The notes beneath the pieces are model-generated. The model made no database searches and was not told where the DNA came from. It saw only the letters and a program-made list of their open reading frames with translations. Both the position numbers and the translations under genes were made by a program. From Lumbricus terrestris (lineage: Eukaryota > Annelida > Clitellata > Crassiclitellata > Lumbricidae), in the NCBI GenBank assembly GCA_949752735.1, contig OX457036.1:5425676-5489675 (forward strand): 64,000 nucleotides of DNA, in the 5' to 3' direction. This document shows, piece by piece, positions 1 through 10,810 of this stretch; position 1 is the stretch's first letter; every line of letters starts with the position of its first letter.

Positions 1-236
1 GATCGGATGAATGAACGAATGAATTAATGCTTGAGTGAATGAACGAATGAATTAACGCTGGGCAATACGGACACAGGACTACACATTACACAAAGACAGC
101 GCTTCTGAGAAGAAAGGACAGCAGAGAGAGAAAGTGACATCCAAGGCTTGTTCCTCTTTGGCCTCATGCTGTTGGAGCTTTAAGTTTAACCGACATTATC
201 CCCCCCCCCACTTAAACTTAAACGCTTTGTTGACAG

Positions 237-329
237 GTAGACCGGCAGAATTTCTCCGTTATCACCGACGCCATTCCAGACATCTTCCAGCTGCCTATCC
301 ATCTCGAAAGTGCCTACGTATCCGTTCTG
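237..329 (+). CDS. Penultimate coding exon of an EEP-family nuclease (CCR4/Angel/nocturnin type), partial gene
   Basis: The stretch follows a pyrimidine-rich tract ending in CAG at 234-236 and reads in phase 0 as 31 codons ending LPIHLESAYVSVL. It joins in frame to the exon at 954, giving the family pattern in which a 'L.SAY' segment precedes a 'GREP..TN' segment. In this family the proteins remove poly(A) or other nucleotides with two metal ions in an endonuclease/exonuclease/phosphatase fold. The donor could be GT at 330 (after CTG) or GT at 318 (after TAC); both are phase 0, and the first keeps three more residues. Upstream exons with the catalytic GDFN motif are not in the window. The assignment rests on my memory of family patterns, not on an alignment. 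Confidence 0.62.
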
Positions 330-953
330 GTCAGCGAATATCTGTATCTGTATAGCTGAAAATAATATAAACATATCCGTTGAAAGTTCCATTTTTTGCC
401 ATGAGGCCCAAGAGTCACTAAACCAACGTCGGAGGAGGATGATACTTGCCTTTAATTGGTGGAGAAAAAAACGTACCAGCAAGATAACACAGTCATGTAG
501 ATGTATGCGAATACTTTGGTTAATTAATTAATTAACTAATTGATAAATTAATTAATTAATTAATCAATAATTAATTAATTGATTAAGTTTATGGATTTTG
601 TCTGTCATTCTTTATTTCTCTATCAGTCGACCATTGTGTTATTCAGTCAGTCAGTCAATCATTCAGTTTGTGCAAATCTGTAGCGTATTGGGCTATACTT
701 AGAACTTTATTGTATTGCGCTGTCTGTATTGTATTGCAGTGTATTGGTATTGTATTGTATTGGTATTGTTCTGCTTTGGTTAGCATTGCTTTTTACAATG
801 CTATGTTGTATTTTTATTGTATTGTCTTGTCTTCAATTGTATTGTACCATATTGCATTAATTTTGTATTGTGTTGTATAATAATCTATTGTATTGATTTC
901 TACAGAATTGTATTGTTTTTTTGGTATTATATTATAAAGCATTTCATTTCCAG
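330..953 (+). other. Intron of the EEP nuclease gene, with TAAT and TATTG tracts
   Basis: The intron runs between the two coding exons. It holds a degenerate TAAT/TTAA tract at about 521-590 and a long degenerate TATTG pentanucleotide tract at about 690-920, ending in TTTCCAG at 947-953. The same pentanucleotide recurs at 44.59 and 44.72 kb and, as TACAA, at 48.74-48.90 kb. Confidence 0.6.
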
Positions 954-1166
954 GGTCGAGAGCCGATCGTAACCAACTGCGATGGCGCACATGCGGATGG
1001 TATCGTGAGGTCCTTCTGTCTGGACTACATCTGGTACCGGAAGTTGGAACCAGTCCGAGTTCTCGAGACGCCGTCGGTGGCTGTTGTGACGGAAGAGGTG
1101 GCTCTGCCTAACACCAGCTTCCCATCCGACCACATCTCCATTGCAGCAGAGTTTCTTCTCGTATGA
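954..1166 (+). CDS. Terminal coding exon of the same EEP-family nuclease
   Basis: After the acceptor TTTCCAG the frame reads GREPIVTNCDGAHADG, then CLDYIWYRKLEPVRVLE, then PNTSFPSDHISIAAEF, and stops at TGA 1164-1166 (70 residues). LDYIW is the conserved core strand of CCR4/Angel/nocturnin/PDE12-type nucleases. The SDH triplet near the C-terminus carries the family's catalytic histidine, followed by the expected 'hydrophobic-A-x-x-F' final strand. The wording is closest to what I remember of plant CCR4-homologue-3 and animal Angel/nocturnin proteins, but I cannot decide between subfamilies. The exon is intact, so the gene may be functional. The sequence after the stop quickly becomes simple repeat. 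Confidence 0.82.
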   Translation, partial: GREPIVTNCDGAHADGIVRSFCLDYIWYRKLEPVRVLETPSVAVVTEEVALPNTSFPSDHISIAAEFLLV

Positions 1167-1444
1167 ACCGACAACACGAACACGAACATGAACACGAACA
1201 TAGTAATGAACGCTAGCTAACACTCCTATTTATAGATGTAACTATTCACATGTAGGTGCGTGCGTACACTTAACCAAGCGCGTAGATACAAACGTGCAAA
1301 CATGCGTCACATGCATACGTAAACACAGACAAATAAGCAGCCATACATACACAAGTAGAGTCGTGCACGCATTCACACTTGGCCACTCATACAATACATA
1401 CACGCATACATACAGTAATTATGCACGTACACACATAAATAAAC

Positions 1445-2026
1445 ACATACATACATACATACATACATGTACATACATACATACATACATACATACATAC
1501 ATACATACATACATACATACATACATACATACATACATACATACATACATACATACATACATACATACATACATACATACATACATACATACATACATAC
1601 ATACATACATACATACATACATACATACATACATACATACATACATACATACATACATACATACATACATACATACATACATACATACATACATACATAC
1701 ATACATACATACATACATACATACATACATACATACATACATACATACATACATACATACATACATACATACATACATACATACATACATACATACATAC
1801 ATACATACATACATACATACATACATACATACATACATACATACATACATACATACATACATACATACATACATACATACATACATACATACATACATAC
1901 ATACATACATACATACATACATACATACATACATACATACATACATACATACATACATACATACATACATACATACATACATACATACATACATACATAC
2001 ATACATACATACATACATACATACAT
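1445..2026. repeat. (ACAT)n microsatellite, about 580 bp
   Basis: About 145 almost perfect tetranucleotide units with one early interruption at about 1467. The flanks (1250-1443 and 2027-2300) are rich in decayed CATA/ATGC words, as expected for an old expanded locus. The long Tyr-Ile-His-Thr and Cys-Met-Tyr-Val frames across it are artefacts of the repeat. Confidence 0.98.
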
Positions 2027-2299
2027 GCTCTCCCACTTATAAGGTATGAATACATATACTGCATGAAGACATTTGGACCAAACTACATGCATCCTCTGTT
2101 ACATAATTATATCCACGAATACATTGATGGCACGTAGCCTACATAACAAATTTAATGGCTAAATGCTTTCATGCATGTATACCTGGTACATGTGTTGAAG
2201 CGCATACATATTACATGCATGCATAACTATAATGAATACATAAATGCATACTGTACGTACATACACGCAAACGCATGTTTCAGATGACTGTAGTTGAAT

Positions 2300-2810
2300 G
2301 CCTGACTGTAGTTGATTGATTGGCAAATTCCTTGGTTGATGAAACTGTCGAATCGAAATTCATTGGCTTCCTGTCTTGAGTATAATTGGATGCAATAATA
2401 TGACGTCTACACGGCGACATCAGTTTGTCATCGTTTTTATCTTGAAATCTAAAATATCGGATGGCTGGTTTGATGAATGAATTGATGAGTTTTATATGTG
2501 TGACGCAGAGAGATTACATTACTGCATTTGCTCATATAATATTACCAGCATCGCAGTGTTCACCATAATATTATTATTGACATTACTATATATCACCGTT
2601 AACCCCAGTGTAAAATCAACTTTCGGATGGTTTCTGAGAGTATGAGGGATTATTTCTACCTCGTGAAAAATAATAATGGTAATTATAACAATTATGATAA
2701 TGATAAATTACATTAAGGAATGATTCTGATAATAACAACAGACAATAATAATAATTATTATAATGAACTGTTCATATATATACATATATATATATATAGC
2801 TATATGTTTT
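2300..2810. other. AT-rich non-coding stretch, no feature recognised
   Basis: No convincing exon, RNA or element end is seen. There are short AAT/TAA runs near 2670-2765 and a (TA) run at about 2775-2800. Confidence 0.6.
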
Positions 2811-2834
2811 TCGGGTGAGGATGCTTTTCCAATG

Positions 2835-3066
2835 CGACGTTTTTGTTACTTTTTATTGCGTTACGTTTTTGAATCGTCAAAAAAAAAACGGTTGATGGCC
2901 TCACTAAAAGTGGTATAACTTTTGTTCTACTTGAAATATTTTGATGAATTATGACAATCATGTGTAAATTTGAATTGTCTATTAGCCTGCCAAATTTCAT
3001 TTCGAAGTTCTTACTTTTGGTTAAGATATTGGCAAAAAACCTAGGAGGGTCTTTTTTGCCCACCCT
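2835..3066. repeat. Interspersed repeat I, copy 1 (mariner-like end)
   Basis: This about 230-bp unit starts with TTTTGTTACTTTTTATTGCG and ends with TTGCCCACCCTATA. It is matched over its length by 4023-4232 and 4233-4461. The end of copy 3, GCGCACCCTGTA, read backwards is TACAGGGTGCGC. That resembles the TA-flanked CAGGGTG terminus of the mariner elements at 10.8 and 38.4 kb, so these may be long mariner termini left without their partners. Confidence 0.7.
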
Positions 3067-3077
3067 ATATACATTTA

Positions 3078-3310
3078 TACTATAGCTGGCCGGGGCATGC
3101 GGCGTTGCACGAGAAATTTTAATTTTTCGCCCTGCAGGGTGAGAGGGCGAATTGCTCCTGGTGGCCCTCTGTCGAGCTAGAATTTTTGAGTAACCGGCGT
3201 CGCCCAGGAAATTTTTTTGTCGCTCATCCACTCAGCCACAGGATGTCGCTAAGAGAATTATATAAGGAGTGCTTTTTAAAAGGAGTGCTTTTTACACACC
3301 CTTAGAATAT
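3078..3310 (-). mobile_element. Helitron-like 3' end, copy 1
   Basis: On the minus strand the segment ends with a GCAACGCCG core, then CCCCGGCCAGCTATAG before T. This is the Helitron-style layout of a GC hairpin close to a CT-R-R type terminus. A second GCGACGCCGG core followed by TTCTAG lies further inside, near 3170-3200. The segment matches 5480-5700 over about 220 bp, including the near-palindrome around CCCTGCAGGG at 3127-3142. Confidence 0.5.
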
Positions 3311-3357
3311 GCCTATCGTTTGTTATAATATAACATTGCTTACAACCGCTGTTAATA

Positions 3358-3467
3358 TACTGGTTCAGTACCTCGCTCTTAAGTGCTGTAATACGCCGAG
3401 CAAATTTCTGTCCAGGGTAACGGCCTCTGTTGTCATAGACCCTGGTCAAATCGGATCCATCCATCCA
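3358..3467. mobile_element. Small retroposon G (ATCC-tailed), copy 1 with target duplication
   Basis: The element contains the conserved core starting TGCTGTAATACGCCGAGC and ends in GGATCCATCCATCC. A 12-bp sequence, ACCGCTGTTAAT, precedes (3346-3357) and follows it (3468-3479), which is typical of retroposition. Other copies lie at 7636, 9338, 21440 and 22324. Confidence 0.65.
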
Positions 3468-3716
3468 CCGCTGTTAATGATCGCTGTTTAAATAAGTCTT
3501 TGGTAACAGCCTAACAGGGATAGAGTCAGGACCATAATAATTGTACAAACGAAATCGGGACTCGGTGAACGAAGTTGCGTCCCTAGTTTTGAAGGATAAT
3601 TATTGGGCTCCGGAAATGTCACATCTTTGTTGCAATGTCAAAGTAAGCTACTCAATTAATTACAATCATTATGTGAAGACAGGTTCACGAATAATTATTA
3701 GGTTTGTGAAGTAAAA

Positions 3717-4033
3717 AGTAACAAAAATACGATTTTATTAAGTCTCATCTCAAATAACTGTTGCAAAATGAACTTGGCAGTGCTTCACAACTTGTGTTCA
3801 GTGTGCCCACCCCCAGTGCCAAAACTTTATTTGAGTCTTTTTGCAAAAGTTCTTGATGGACCTGATTCCTTATTTACCAATTTGATTGCCATCTTGCTAA
3901 GTGACTTCTCAGTGACGCGCAGGCTACGCTGGTACCCTGTTCCTTTTTTAAATAGAAATAATAATGATCATCTGGCTATATCAAGGCTGATAACAATTAT
4001 TTGAGATGAGAAAAAATTCGTGTTTTGTTACTT
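3717..4033. repeat. Inverted-repeat-bounded segment
   Basis: About 45 bp at 3717-3765 (AGTAACAAAAATACG..., with CTCATCTCAAATAA) is repeated in inverted, imperfect form at 3985-4033. The right arm overlaps the start of repeat I copy 2. The interior has a 78-codon frame that resembles nothing I know. It could be a MITE, or an inverted terminus of the repeat I family. Confidence 0.45.
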
Positions 4034-4232
4034 TTTTGTTGCATTTCGTTTACGAATCGTCAAAAAACGGTGGGTGACCTCCCTAAAAGTGGTATAGCTT
4101 TTGTTCTGTTTGAAATATTTTGATGGAATCTGACCACCATGTGCAGATATGAATTGTCTTTAAGCCTGTATAATTTCATTTCGATATTCCTACTTTTGGC
4201 CAAGATATTGGCCAGAATAATTAGATCGGTTT
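4023..4232. repeat. Interspersed repeat I, copy 2
   Basis: Direct neighbour and relative of copies 1 and 3, sharing the words GAATCGTCAAAAAACGG, CTAAAAGTGGTATA and TTGTTCTGTTT. It is the most diverged of the three and lacks the CACCCTG terminus. Confidence 0.7.
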
Positions 4233-4461
4233 TTAATTACTTTTTGTTGCGTTGCGTTTTTGAATCGTCAAAAAACGGTGGGTGACCTCACTAAAAGTGG
4301 TATAACTTTTGTTCTGTTTCAAATATTTTGATGAAATCTGGCCATGATGTGTAAACATAAATTGTCTACATGTATAAGCCTGCAAAATTTCATTTGGAAA
4401 TTCTTACTTTTGGTCAAGATATTGGCAAAAAACCTAGGGGTTTCCTTTTTTGCGCACCCTG
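4233..4461. repeat. Interspersed repeat I, copy 3
   Basis: Tandem with copy 2, in the same orientation, ending in TTTTTTGCGCACCCTGTA. A CACCCTG end next to TA is what a Tc1/mariner terminus would look like. Confidence 0.72.
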
Positions 4462-5340
4462 TAGATGTACACAAAATTTTCATGATTAACCATTCCTGTA
4501 ATGGAGAGTCCTTGACGGTAGCGCATGAACTATGCATTACCGAACCGGTTACTTGCGAACATTTTGTGGTCATCATTTCATTCTCAACGATAAATTATAT
4601 CGCCCCTTTTCAAATACCATTTCCAATGCTAAATAAATGCTATGAATCTCCAAAGACATTTTTAAAATCTGCAAACATAATTATTCGTTGATCTGCAATC
4701 ATAGGTGCAACTTACTTAATGCTTTTATTTCGTAAACAAGATGTGAAATTTTCCGGAACTCCGATAATCGTCCAAAAACTTGCACAAAGCTCATAATTAT
4801 AAAAGAGTTTCCGGTCCTACGTATCAACGATCCTTGACGGTAGTGCATCGGATGATTTGAGGCTGCAATTTACGACGAGGAACTGCTTTCTTTGCAATTG
4901 AAAGGCTGTGGTTTGACGCATAGAGACAGAAATGTCTAAACTCAACATCCTGGCAACCGTGGTGCCTGCTCGACCCAGGCATCGTTTATCGAAACCTGAT
5001 TCCGTGTAATATTATGCGTAGTAGTAAGAGATTGAGTCAACGGGACCTCGATTAGCCGCAAGGGGCGATGCACTGGCTCCCATCGTCGACGTCTAAAAAT
5101 ATCATGCATTCGAAATGATTGCGGCGGCGGCGGCAGCGATACCGGATACGGATGCGAATGGAATCAATGGATGGATCGTTTGTCCTTCCTCATCCACAGA
5201 ATAACAATATTATTTAATTATATAATTATATGATTATACAGTATGTCATGGGAGAATTTTCAAACGAAAGTCTATCATCTGAACATATATGTATATGTAT
5301 ATATATATACACGGCACACCCACAAACAGTCTTGCAACCC
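4462..5340. other. Non-coding stretch, no feature recognised
   Basis: Mixed-composition DNA without a convincing exon or element boundary. A short CGG/CAG-type run (GCGGCGGCGGCGGCAGCG) lies at about 5121-5139. Confidence 0.5.
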
Positions 5341-5342
5341 TG

Positions 5343-5408
5343 CAAAACACGCACACACGCGCACGCACGCACGCACGCACGCACACGCGCAGACACACAG
5401 ACACACAC

Positions 5409-5479
<71 letters not shown>
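5343..5479. repeat. Compound (GCAC/CA)n-(TA)n microsatellite
   Basis: CA/GCAC repeats at 5343-5410 run directly into TA repeats at 5411-5479, which abut the Helitron-like end at 5480. Confidence 0.95.
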
Positions 5480-5480
<1 letters not shown>

Positions 5481-5700
5481 TCTACAGCTGGCCGGGTCAC
5501 GCGGCGTTGCTCGTGAAATTTTGATCTTTCGCCCTGCAGGGCGAGATGGCGGGTGGCCCTGGTAGCTCTCTGTCTAGCTACTAGAAATTTTGAGTAACCG
5601 GCGTTGCCCAGGAAATTTTTGTTTGTCGCCCCTCCACCCAGCCACAGGATGTCGCTAAGAGAATTATACAAAGAGTGCTTTTTACACACCCTTATAATAT
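5480..5700 (-). mobile_element. Helitron-like 3' end, copy 2
   Basis: Minus-strand relative of 3078-3310. It has an outer terminus with a GCAACGCCGCGTG core followed by CAGCTGTAG, and an inner terminus with CCTGGGCAACGCCGG followed by TTTCTAGT. TCGCCCTGCAGGGCGA at about 5528-5543 is a perfect 16-bp palindrome. The outer end abuts a TA microsatellite. Confidence 0.5.
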
Positions 5701-6060
5701 AGCTAATGATTGCTATATTAGGTTGATTGTGCGAAAGGTGTATTAATGGTTGAAGAGTTCTGGCTTTTGCATCGAAAATGTCTTGAACAAAACAATTGCC
5801 GAAAAGCATTTATAAGTAATTATTTGGAGCATAATGTTGCAATATGAACCCTATTTATAGTAATACTAGTAGTTGCAATAGGTCTACCTATTGCAGTCAA
5901 GCAGTGAATGTTAGTGGTTTTGTACACTGTAGGTATAACAGCGCTAATTATTTCCTGAACCAACAGCATAATTCAAATACGAATTTGAACATTAATTATT
6001 TTGGTCATCCATGATCGGAAACCAAAAAGTGATGGGATGGAAAAAATCCACGCGAATCGG
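5701..6060. other. Non-coding stretch, no feature recognised
   Basis: AT-rich, with no exon, RNA or repeat family identified. Confidence 0.5.
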
Positions 6061-6067
6061 GGGAAAC

Positions 6068-6225
6068 CCAGTAATCATGCAAAATAAACATTAAAGCATA
6101 ATAGCGCATGACCGCCAGCTCATGCAGCTAACTGTTATGAACTCAGAAATGCCGTATTGATAGTTCCTATTAAATATTAGACTGTTGTGAAGGGTTTCTC
6201 ATTCACGTGTTTAAGTACAATGATT
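6068..6225. repeat. Diverged duplicated segment L, copy 1
   Basis: The segment from CCCAGTAATCATGCAAAA to TTTAAGTACAATG is repeated at 7504-7775. Copy 2 carries an extra insertion (retroposon G), so copy 1 acts as the related empty site. Confidence 0.8.
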
Positions 6226-6633
6226 ATTTTGTGATTCTTTCTAATAATTATTTACATGGCCACGACTGTGAGTTTCAATTTTCAGTGTAAGACGACTTAT
6301 ATAACAGCGCGTGAGCCATTAAAAAGGGTGTTTTCAAGAGTGGTACTTTATGTACGATCGCAACTTTGAGCACTTAGTAATTGGTTAGCTGATGGTTAGC
6401 GACACTTTATAATAGCAGCTATCATCGGCCATTGCAGGCGTCATCACCTACTTCACATTGTTTAGGACTGGCTCTACCATAATAATCGATTTGTCAGTGT
6501 TAGGCAGTTAGCATTATGAGTAATCCTCTGTACTTAACTTGACGTCATTGGATCAGCTTCAATATATTACGTTGGTAAAAAAAGCGTTAAACAGGTATCT
6601 AAATATTGAAGAGTTAGTTGCAGCTTTTAGCGA

Positions 6634-6651
6634 TATAATAATAATAATAAC

Positions 6652-6727
<76 letters not shown>

Positions 6728-6747
6728 TCATTAATAATAATAATAAT

Positions 6748-6783
<36 letters not shown>
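6634..6783. repeat. (ATA)n microsatellite
   Basis: About 150 bp of almost pure AAT/ATA triplets with a few interruptions. Confidence 0.97.
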
Positions 6784-6784
<1 letters not shown>

Positions 6785-6829
6785 TTTCTTTAATTTTAAG
6801 GCCTGCAAACGCACTGCGCTTTATATGTA

Positions 6830-7012
6830 CAAGTTATGCAGTAATCTTAATTAACATCAAACTTAGCTACTAACAGAACAGGCAGTTTGCAATGCGCGGT
6901 GTTAATAGCAGCCTGCAAAGCATTTCCGCCCAACGGGGGTGTTGCTCGAACTCGCAACCTCCTGCTCTCTACGCCAGCGTGTCATCCATTACTCTACCGG
7001 GTCCCCTAAGAT
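6830..7012 (-). mobile_element. tRNA-headed SINE B, copy 1
   Basis: Read on the minus strand, the right end begins GGGACCCGGTAGAGTAATGG (box A-like) and continues to GAGGTTGCGAGTTCGAGC (box B-like). The body (CTACTAACAGAACAG, AATAGCAGCCT on the plus strand) is shared with 27290-27480. Two copies with promoter boxes in the right order fit a tRNA-derived SINE. Confidence 0.65.
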
Positions 7013-7432
7013 GAATTGCATTGAAAGATAAACTCGAAATGCTAAAATAATTTGAAATCGAAATTTAACGGAAACGCCCCAAACATAAGAAGCAGCTAAG
7101 CAATTATAGGCTACCTACATTGATTTGGAACCCCGTCATAGGTTGGAATCGTACAAAATGATTACGTGCAAAGTAATTAATAGAAATCATGAAGAAAATG
7201 AGCGTTGCCGTTCTCCTTTCCGGTGACGTAGGATTTGCACTTCGAAGGGTTGGGTATAATTATAGTGCTTGAGTTCCGACAAGCAGTTGGTTGGCTTTTG
7301 TTGTTGTTTAACGACGCCTCGTCATTAGAAAAGATTACCGTACCCCCCTTCTTCTTCACTAGAGTAATAATGGTGTCCAAGTGAAAGGCTCAATATGAGA
7401 ATAGTAATGTTGGTGTAGAATAGTATTATGGT

Positions 7433-7482
7433 CAGGAGCGGCGCCAGGGGAGGCTAGGGGCTAAGCCCCCCTAAAAAGATGG
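7433..7482 (+). mobile_element. hAT-type MITE fragment, left end only
   Basis: CAGGAGCGGCGCCAGGGG followed by GGCTAAGCCCCCCT matches the left end of the MITE at 28348-28561. No right end is found. Confidence 0.6.
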
Positions 7483-7503
7483 ACAAATCCGCTGATCTGG
7501 CCA

Positions 7504-7775
7504 CCCAGTAATCATGCAAAACAAAAAGAAAAGCATAATAGCGCATGACCGCCAGTTCATGCAGCTAAATGTTATAAACTCAGAAATGTCGTTGTGATAG
7601 TTCCAAATAAGTGATAGTCGAGACTCGATAGTCATTACTGCTCTTAAGTGCTGTAATACGCCGAGCAAATTTCTGTCCAGGGCAACGACCTCTGTTGTCA
7701 TAGAACCTGGTCAAATCGGATCCATCCATTGAACTGTTGTGAAGGGATTCTCATTCACTTGTTTAAGTACAATGT
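7504..7775. repeat. Diverged duplicated segment L, copy 2 (interrupted)
   Basis: Matches 6068-6225 except for about 110 extra bases between GATAGTTCC and ACTGTTGTGAAGGG, which hold a copy of retroposon G at 7636-7728. Confidence 0.8.
7636..7728. mobile_element. Small retroposon G, copy 2
   Basis: Carries the conserved G core from CTCTTAAGTGCTGTAATACG to GGATCCATCCATT. It lies inside duplicated segment L copy 2 and is absent from copy 1, which confirms it as an insertion. Confidence 0.75.
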
Positions 7776-8027
7776 CTGCCACGTAGACCTACGTGACAGA
7801 CATTCGGCTGAACATACATGTACAGCTCAGCGTTCTGGAGGTCTTGCATGGACCCTGGGTCAACAAGAGCAAAATTTGGTCCCTAATGGCCCCCTATACC
7901 TTCGCACTATACATATATAAATAAATGTCCGAATGAATAAACACGTGATATATGCTTTTCCCTCTGTCTCCTACTCACTCTCACCCTCTGCATATTGACA
8001 ATCGAAAGCAGAGAGAGAAAGAGGGAG

Positions 8028-8206
<179 letters not shown>

Positions 8207-8396
8207 ACGATGATGGATTGATGTTGGTTAAAAGATAATAACAAAGACGTCGACAATGACAAAAGTCTTTCAAAAATGCAATGTAGAAGTCGATATTAAC
8301 AAAGAAATTGAAAATAAAAAGATTTTAATAAAAAAAAATCGATTATGAGATTATAAGAGTCCATAATGACAAGAAAGGAAGATGAAGACAGGGAAA

Positions 8397-8905
8397 AGAT
8401 ATGAATGGACGGATGAATAGATGATTGGATGAATGGATGGATGGAAGGAAAGAAAGACGGATGGGTGGATGAATGATGGACGGACGGATGAATAGATAAT
8501 TGAATGAATTGATAATTGGATGAACGGACAACTGGATGAATGGATAATTGGATGAACGGATAATTGGATGAATGGATAATTGGATGAATGGATAATTGGA
8601 TGAATGGATAATTGGATGAATGGATAATTGGATGAATGGATAATTGGATGAATGGATAATTGGATGAACGGACAACTGGATGAATGGATAATTGGATGAA
8701 CGGATAATTGGATGAATGGATAATTGGATGAATGGATAATTGGATGAATGGATAATTGGATGAATGGATAATTGGATGAATGGATAATTGGATGAATGGA
8801 TAATTGGATGAATGGATAATTGGATGAATGGATAATTGGATGAATGGATAATTGGATGAATGGATAATTGGATGAATGGATAATTGGATGAATGGATGAA
8901 TGGAC
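8397..8905. repeat. GGAT-based minisatellite with a 16-bp unit
   Basis: From about 8494 the unit GGATAATTGGATGAAT repeats some 25 times with few variants (for example GGACAACTGGATGAAC). The left part, 8397-8490, is degenerate GGAT/GGAC. The 237-codon minus-strand frame (Ile-His-Pro-...) is an artefact of the 16-bp period. Confidence 0.95.
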
Positions 8906-9179
8906 TGATTATATGACCTCGTCAAATCTGGACTCTGGTTCGTTCCATATATAACTTCGGAGCAATTCGGCTTTCTCCGGTCTTCTCCGTAAACCCAGTC
9001 TACCCTCACTGTATACTATTATAGCCTTTCATGTGTCGTCGACCACGAGTCTCGTAGTGACAGACACAATCGGTTGGATGATGACTGGTGGCGTTTGTGG
9101 ACCAAGTAACGCAGCGAAAATAGAACTCATTGTGTATCTTCATGCAGGGATTTGTTTGCCCAGCCAGAAACATACAGGC

Positions 9180-9600
9180 CATGATACACAGTGGATGGAT
9201 GGATAGAGGGTGGAAAGAGGGAGGAGGGAAGCGCGAGAGGGAAGCAGGGTTGTCTTTAAAAATGGAGAGGTGGTAATACGAATACAGTATACATGTATTG
9301 TATAGTATACATGTATGCATGGATGGATGAATGAATAGAGAGATGGATGGATGGATCCAGATTTGACGAGGGCCTATGACAACAGAGGCAGTTTCTATCG
9401 ACAAAAATTTGTTTGGCATATTATTACAGCAGAAGGGAAGGCGATTATACAGCATAATGAATGGAGGAATGGACGGATGAACGGATGGGGGAGTAAGAAA
9501 GGTAGGGAGGGAAGGATGGAAGGAAGAACGGAGGAGGAGGATGGAGGATGGAGGTGTGTTTGCATGCATGATGGATGAAGCATGGATGAAGGGAGGGACA
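9180..9600. repeat. GGAT/GGA-rich region with retroposon G copy 3
   Basis: GGATGGATGGATCC at about 9343-9356 is followed to about 9435 by the minus-strand form of retroposon G (TATGACAACAGAGGC). Both sides are rich in GGAT and GGA words. The GGAT run sits exactly where the tail of G should be. Confidence 0.7.
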
Positions 9601-9724
9601 TAGACACACGAGTAAGCACATTATGAGCTCTGGCATGCACACACTGACACAAAGGCTGGTGCCATTTGACATTGACAGAATTATGATTGCAGAACAGAAC
9701 GAGAGGGAAGAGAAACAGAAGTGA

Positions 9725-9955
9725 GACGAAGTGAATGAGGAGGAGAGAAGGAGCAGAACTTCAGAAGGAAGAGTAAGTGGAAGAGAAGGAGGAGAAAGAG
9801 GAAGAGGAAAAAGAAAGAGGAAGGGAAGAGGAGGAGGAGGAGGAGGAGGAGGAGGAAGAGGAAAAGGAGGAAGAGGAAGGAGAAGGGATGGAAGGAGGAG
9901 AGGAAGAGGAAGAGGAGGAGAAGAAAGAGAGTGAGGAGGAGGACGAGGAGCACAG
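9725..9955. repeat. Polypurine tract (GGA/GAA)
   Basis: About 230 bp with almost no pyrimidines, mainly GAGGAGGAG and GAAGAGGAAAAG words. Glu/Arg-rich and Phe/Leu-rich frames are by-products. Confidence 0.95.
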
Positions 9956-10083
9956 GCTATAATTGTCTACAGTGTATTGTTTTGTCGAAGAGATTTATAT
10001 AGCGGTCCGTCGGGTGACTTTATGCAGAGACGTCGAAACGACCGTCGCCTTAGTGATTTAGCCTTGGTGATTTATGCTCTTTA

Positions 10084-10240
10084 GCGGAGGAGGAGGGGGA
10101 GAAGGAGAAGGATGAGAAGGAGGAGGATGATGAAGAAGAGGAGAAGGAGGAGAAGGAGGAGGAGAGCTCTTCTGGTGAGATAAAGAGGACGGATGAACAG
10201 AAGGACACAGAAAGCGAGACAACGGAGGGAGGGAGGGACT
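10084..10240. repeat. Second polypurine tract
   Basis: GGAGGAGGAGGGGGAGAAGG-type DNA, strongest at 10084-10170, less pure to the right. Confidence 0.9.
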
Positions 10241-10284
10241 CCATTTATAGAACACTCAGAGGTATTTGGGTGAAGGTAACTCCG

Positions 10285-10345
10285 TCACTGCTCGCACCTT
10301 GACAGTGCCAGTCCCAAGAGTGTAGAAAGGAGGAGGGAGACACTA
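10285..10345 (-). repeat. Fragment of interspersed repeat D
   Basis: AGTGCCAGTCCCAAG followed by a GGAGGAGGG word matches, in inverse orientation, the repeat D copies at 44.1, 44.95 and 62.5 kb. Confidence 0.5.
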
Positions 10346-10800
10346 ATCATCGTTGACACGACACAATGCCGTTAAACAGTAACAATGAGAAACGAGGGCG
10401 CTATAATAATATAAGAGGCTATCTGATGCAGGGATGTTTGATTTAAATAATGCCAGTTTGGCCTGATTTTAGAGACTCGTTTTTTAGCTTACATAATGTT
10501 TAATTGTTTATGTCGATCAATGTTATAATGCGTACACATGTACATTGTACATGTACGTAAGTGTATGTGTGAATGGAAGGATGTGTGATTGCAAGCATGG
10601 ATGTGTGTCTTGTGTGCGTGGAAATCTATAGCAAGCGCTTCTAAACGCTTGGCTAAAGCACAATGGATAATGGCGCTGTCTGCTTCAATAGCTAAATATT
10701 ACTGAAGTCACTAAGAACAAAACACGATATGCAAACAGGGTATGAGATAAATATAGGCATATGTACATAATAATTATTATTAGATCCATATAATTATGCT
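10346..10800. other. Non-coding stretch, no feature recognised
   Basis: Contains short palindromic CATGTACATG-like words near 10530-10556, with no exon or element end recognised. Confidence 0.5.
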
Positions 10801-10810
10801 TGTACATGTA

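Noticed and set aside
186..482. 98-codon minus-strand frame with a protein-like look
   Set aside because: It is opposite the EEP exon at 237-329; the plus strand gives splice sites and a family match that continues in the next exon.
1294..2092. Open frames of up to 251 codons on both strands (Tyr-Ile-His-Thr and Cys-Met-Tyr-Val repeats)
   Set aside because: They only translate the ACAT microsatellite; three frames on each strand stay open for the same reason.
8494..8905. CRISPR-like regular repeats
   Set aside because: Units are contiguous with no unique spacers; this is a eukaryotic minisatellite.
8296..9009. 237-codon minus-strand frame
   Set aside because: It follows the 16-bp GGAT minisatellite; no domain and no codon bias.
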